A DNA stretch of 64,000 nt. It comes from Vanilla planifolia (taxonomy: Eukaryota; Streptophyta; Magnoliopsida; Asparagales; Orchidaceae). How positions within the stretch are numbered: the first letter of the stretch is position 1; every line of letters starts with the position of its first letter. Below, in pieces: positions 62,098-64,000 of this stretch. The notes under the pieces were generated by a model. The model was given only the letters and a program-made list of their open reading frames with translations. It was not told the origin of the DNA and did no database searches. Location: positions 34,932,737 through 34,996,736 of the forward strand of contig CM043869.1 of the NCBI GenBank assembly GCA_023846275.1, read 5' to 3'. The position numbers were made by a program, and so were the translations under genes.

Positions 62098-62116
62098 TGG
62101 CACCATTAATTGGGGA
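62098..62116 (+). other. Possible degenerate PBS of a Tat/Athila-type gypsy element
   Basis: 'tggcaccattaattgggga' resembles the TGGCGCC..GGGGA primer sites of non-chromovirus plant gypsy elements. It is preceded by 'gtctaacagagctt', a plausible LTR end. Downstream to about 62,830 is a more balanced non-coding leader-like region with a 39-bp tandem repeat (gctcaagctacagcaccttt at 62301 and 62340). Confidence 0.35.
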
Positions 62117-62300
62117 CTCTATAAGAGGACTTATCGAGCTCAAGGGAATGGCATGGAGGCTTATTTATGTAGAGCAAAAGTCCTCTTTCCCTATCTTCAA
62201 GCTCTTTAGTCCTTTCTCCTTGGGCTTTCTACATCTCTTCTTCTCCAAGTCCTTGAGTTCATCTTCCTAAAGCACTTGAGCTTGTCTTCTCCAAGTTTTA

Positions 62301-62378
62301 GCTCAAGCTACAGCACCTTTCCTTAAACCAATTCTCTTTGCTCAAGCTACAGCACCTTTCCTCCTCAGACTTCCTAAA
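62301..62378. repeat. 39-bp tandem repeat
   Basis: 'gctcaagctacagcaccttt' starts at 62301 and again at 62340. The remainder of each unit is diverged. Confidence 0.7.
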
Positions 62379-62830
62379 AGCTCCCTTATCTTGAAATCCT
62401 TTCTCCATATCCAAGAACCAATTCACTAACTAAAGCTACTCCCACCTTTTTGCTTGTTGGAACATTTTGGAAGCTTTCCATGCTACATGAGGTTCTTGAA
62501 ATGCACTTAATGAACCACTCCACACCTTTGACACTTTTCTACGCAACACATTTGCTTCTTGAACTTCCTTGTGCTCTCATTGCCTAAGCCATTTGTGCCT
62601 AACTGCATCATTCTTTGCAACAAATGGCTTGAGGGCACATCTGACCATGCTCAGACCACCCCGATAGCACCACTTACACTTGATCTGAGCCACTCTTTCC
62701 TTGACTAAGTAACACGACCAATCACGTCACCACCCAGTGTTGGCGTTTCTTGACTGCATCATTTATACCTTGTTAGGTAGCTTTCACATCGAATGATGCC
62801 CAACCTCTTCAAGTTGTCCCATATATATGT

Positions 62831-64000
62831 AAAGAAATGCAATACTTGGATAATTGTATGCATGGGTTAATTTCGAGTAATGTAGAAAAACATGTAAATG
62901 AGTCATAATATTTTTAATTGAACAATTTTATAACTCTTTGACCTTTTAGCATTTTCAATTATTTGCACATTTTCTTTAACTTTTCTTTTTCTAAAGAATT
63001 GGCTTAAGTTAAGGCCTTTTATTTTAAAACAAAAAATAGACATATTTCAATAAGTATACTCATAAATAATGGTTTTTTTTACTCATCTCTAATTTACATT
63101 ATTTCAAAATAAGTTGTTATCACTTTAGACAACTTACATATTATCTCTTTTGATTAATCTCTAAAATAAATAGTTCCAAAATAATAGTTATATTTTAAAC
63201 AATTAAACATAAGACTTCTTTAACTCATCTTTGGAACTTGTTATCATGAAATAATAATCACTATCTTAGACAACTAATATTTATGCATTTTTTTAGAACT
63301 TCTTTAACCCTTTGTCAATTTATTCCTATCATCGTTCCTTTTTTTCAAATTTTTAAATTTAAACTTTTTTTATATAATTCTCATCACTTGCCTTTTGTGA
63401 CAAGTATCATAACATAGCTTTTCACATTTCTTTTTCTTTTTCTATAACATTTTCATAATAACATAAATATGAATGAAAATTATAAAAGATTCACAATAAG
63501 CAAACAATACTAAATCAACATATGAAACATTTAACATATTATCAAGTCTTGTGTCATGTCTTGACATCGTATAACAATCTAACATCTCAAATCATTGCAA
63601 TTCAAAGGAAATAATTTCTTATCAAGAATTCTATATGAGATTATTTCTTGACTTTCTATTCCTTTAATAGACAACTTACATCAAACTTAAGAAAGATCTT
63701 ACTTAAATTGGTATCATCTAATTTTGTCAATTATAATACTAATTGAGGATTATATCCAACAAACATCATACATCATGACATATACATATAGAATAAAAAT
63801 TTTTAACACATGCATCTTCAATTAGGCATTTCTTATATCTTTAAGGCTTTTATCATACATTATATATTACATCAAAACATATACATATAATACAAGATTA
63901 CTTACATCAACTTCTATGTAATGGTCTCACTTAGACTTTATTCTTTTTCTCAATTTTGCTTAAACTCTTACAAATAATAGTTTCAAAACTCCCAGCATCT
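62831..64000. other. AT-rich intergenic sequence to the window end
   Basis: No gene or repeat recognised. Confidence 0.3.

Noticed and set aside
1-64000. CRISPR arrays, bacterial operons, complete tRNA or rRNA genes
   Set aside because: None seen. The tandem repeats are contiguous rather than spacer-separated, and the only rRNA sequence is a short plastid-derived fragment.

Overview
The window is nuclear DNA of a flowering plant. It is AT-rich throughout. It carries spliced genes with GT..AG introns and plant-type LTR retrotransposons primed by initiator tRNA-Met, plus a fragment of plastid 23S rRNA. The strong contrast between one GC-rich gene exon (GH3) and its AT-rich surroundings is often seen in monocots, but I cannot place the species.

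Genes are few. (1) At 4.7-5.9 kb (+) are the last four exons of a cation diffusion facilitator / metal tolerance protein; its membrane-domain exons are not visible in the window. (2) At 33.8-35.8 kb (-) is a complete three-exon GH3 acyl-acid-amido synthetase of 605 residues, the only complete host gene I can support. (3) At 47.6-47.8 kb (-) is one well-formed terminal exon of an unidentified Cys-containing protein with a hydrophobic tail.

Most of the rest is transposon-derived. The centrepiece is a structurally complete Ty3/gypsy chromovirus, probably Tekay/Del-like, at 13,211-22,561 (-). Its 2,260-bp LTRs show no difference on reading, and it has a 5-bp target duplication, a perfect PBS, a PPT, an open gag and an open pol. 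Gag and pol are in the same frame and separated by one TAA. The stop lies in a 102-bp in-frame duplication of the protease active-site region, and the two duplicate copies are only about 70% alike although the LTRs look identical. This is the most unusual thing in the window.

Older elements surround it: a gypsy remnant with PBS at the left edge, a small non-autonomous LTR element at 38.9-40.6 kb, and a full-length but decayed Ty1/copia element at 42,446-47,181 with about 10% LTR divergence. A wrecked gypsy pol at 56.8-59.6 kb is split by other repeats. There is also a GC-rich tandem-repeat island at 23.1-24.5 kb, a tRNA-derived SINE-like head at 7.5 kb and several minor tandem repeats. The remaining AT-rich stretches hold nothing I can identify.

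The genes do not form a pathway. I found no CRISPR array, operon or clearly new multi-gene system.
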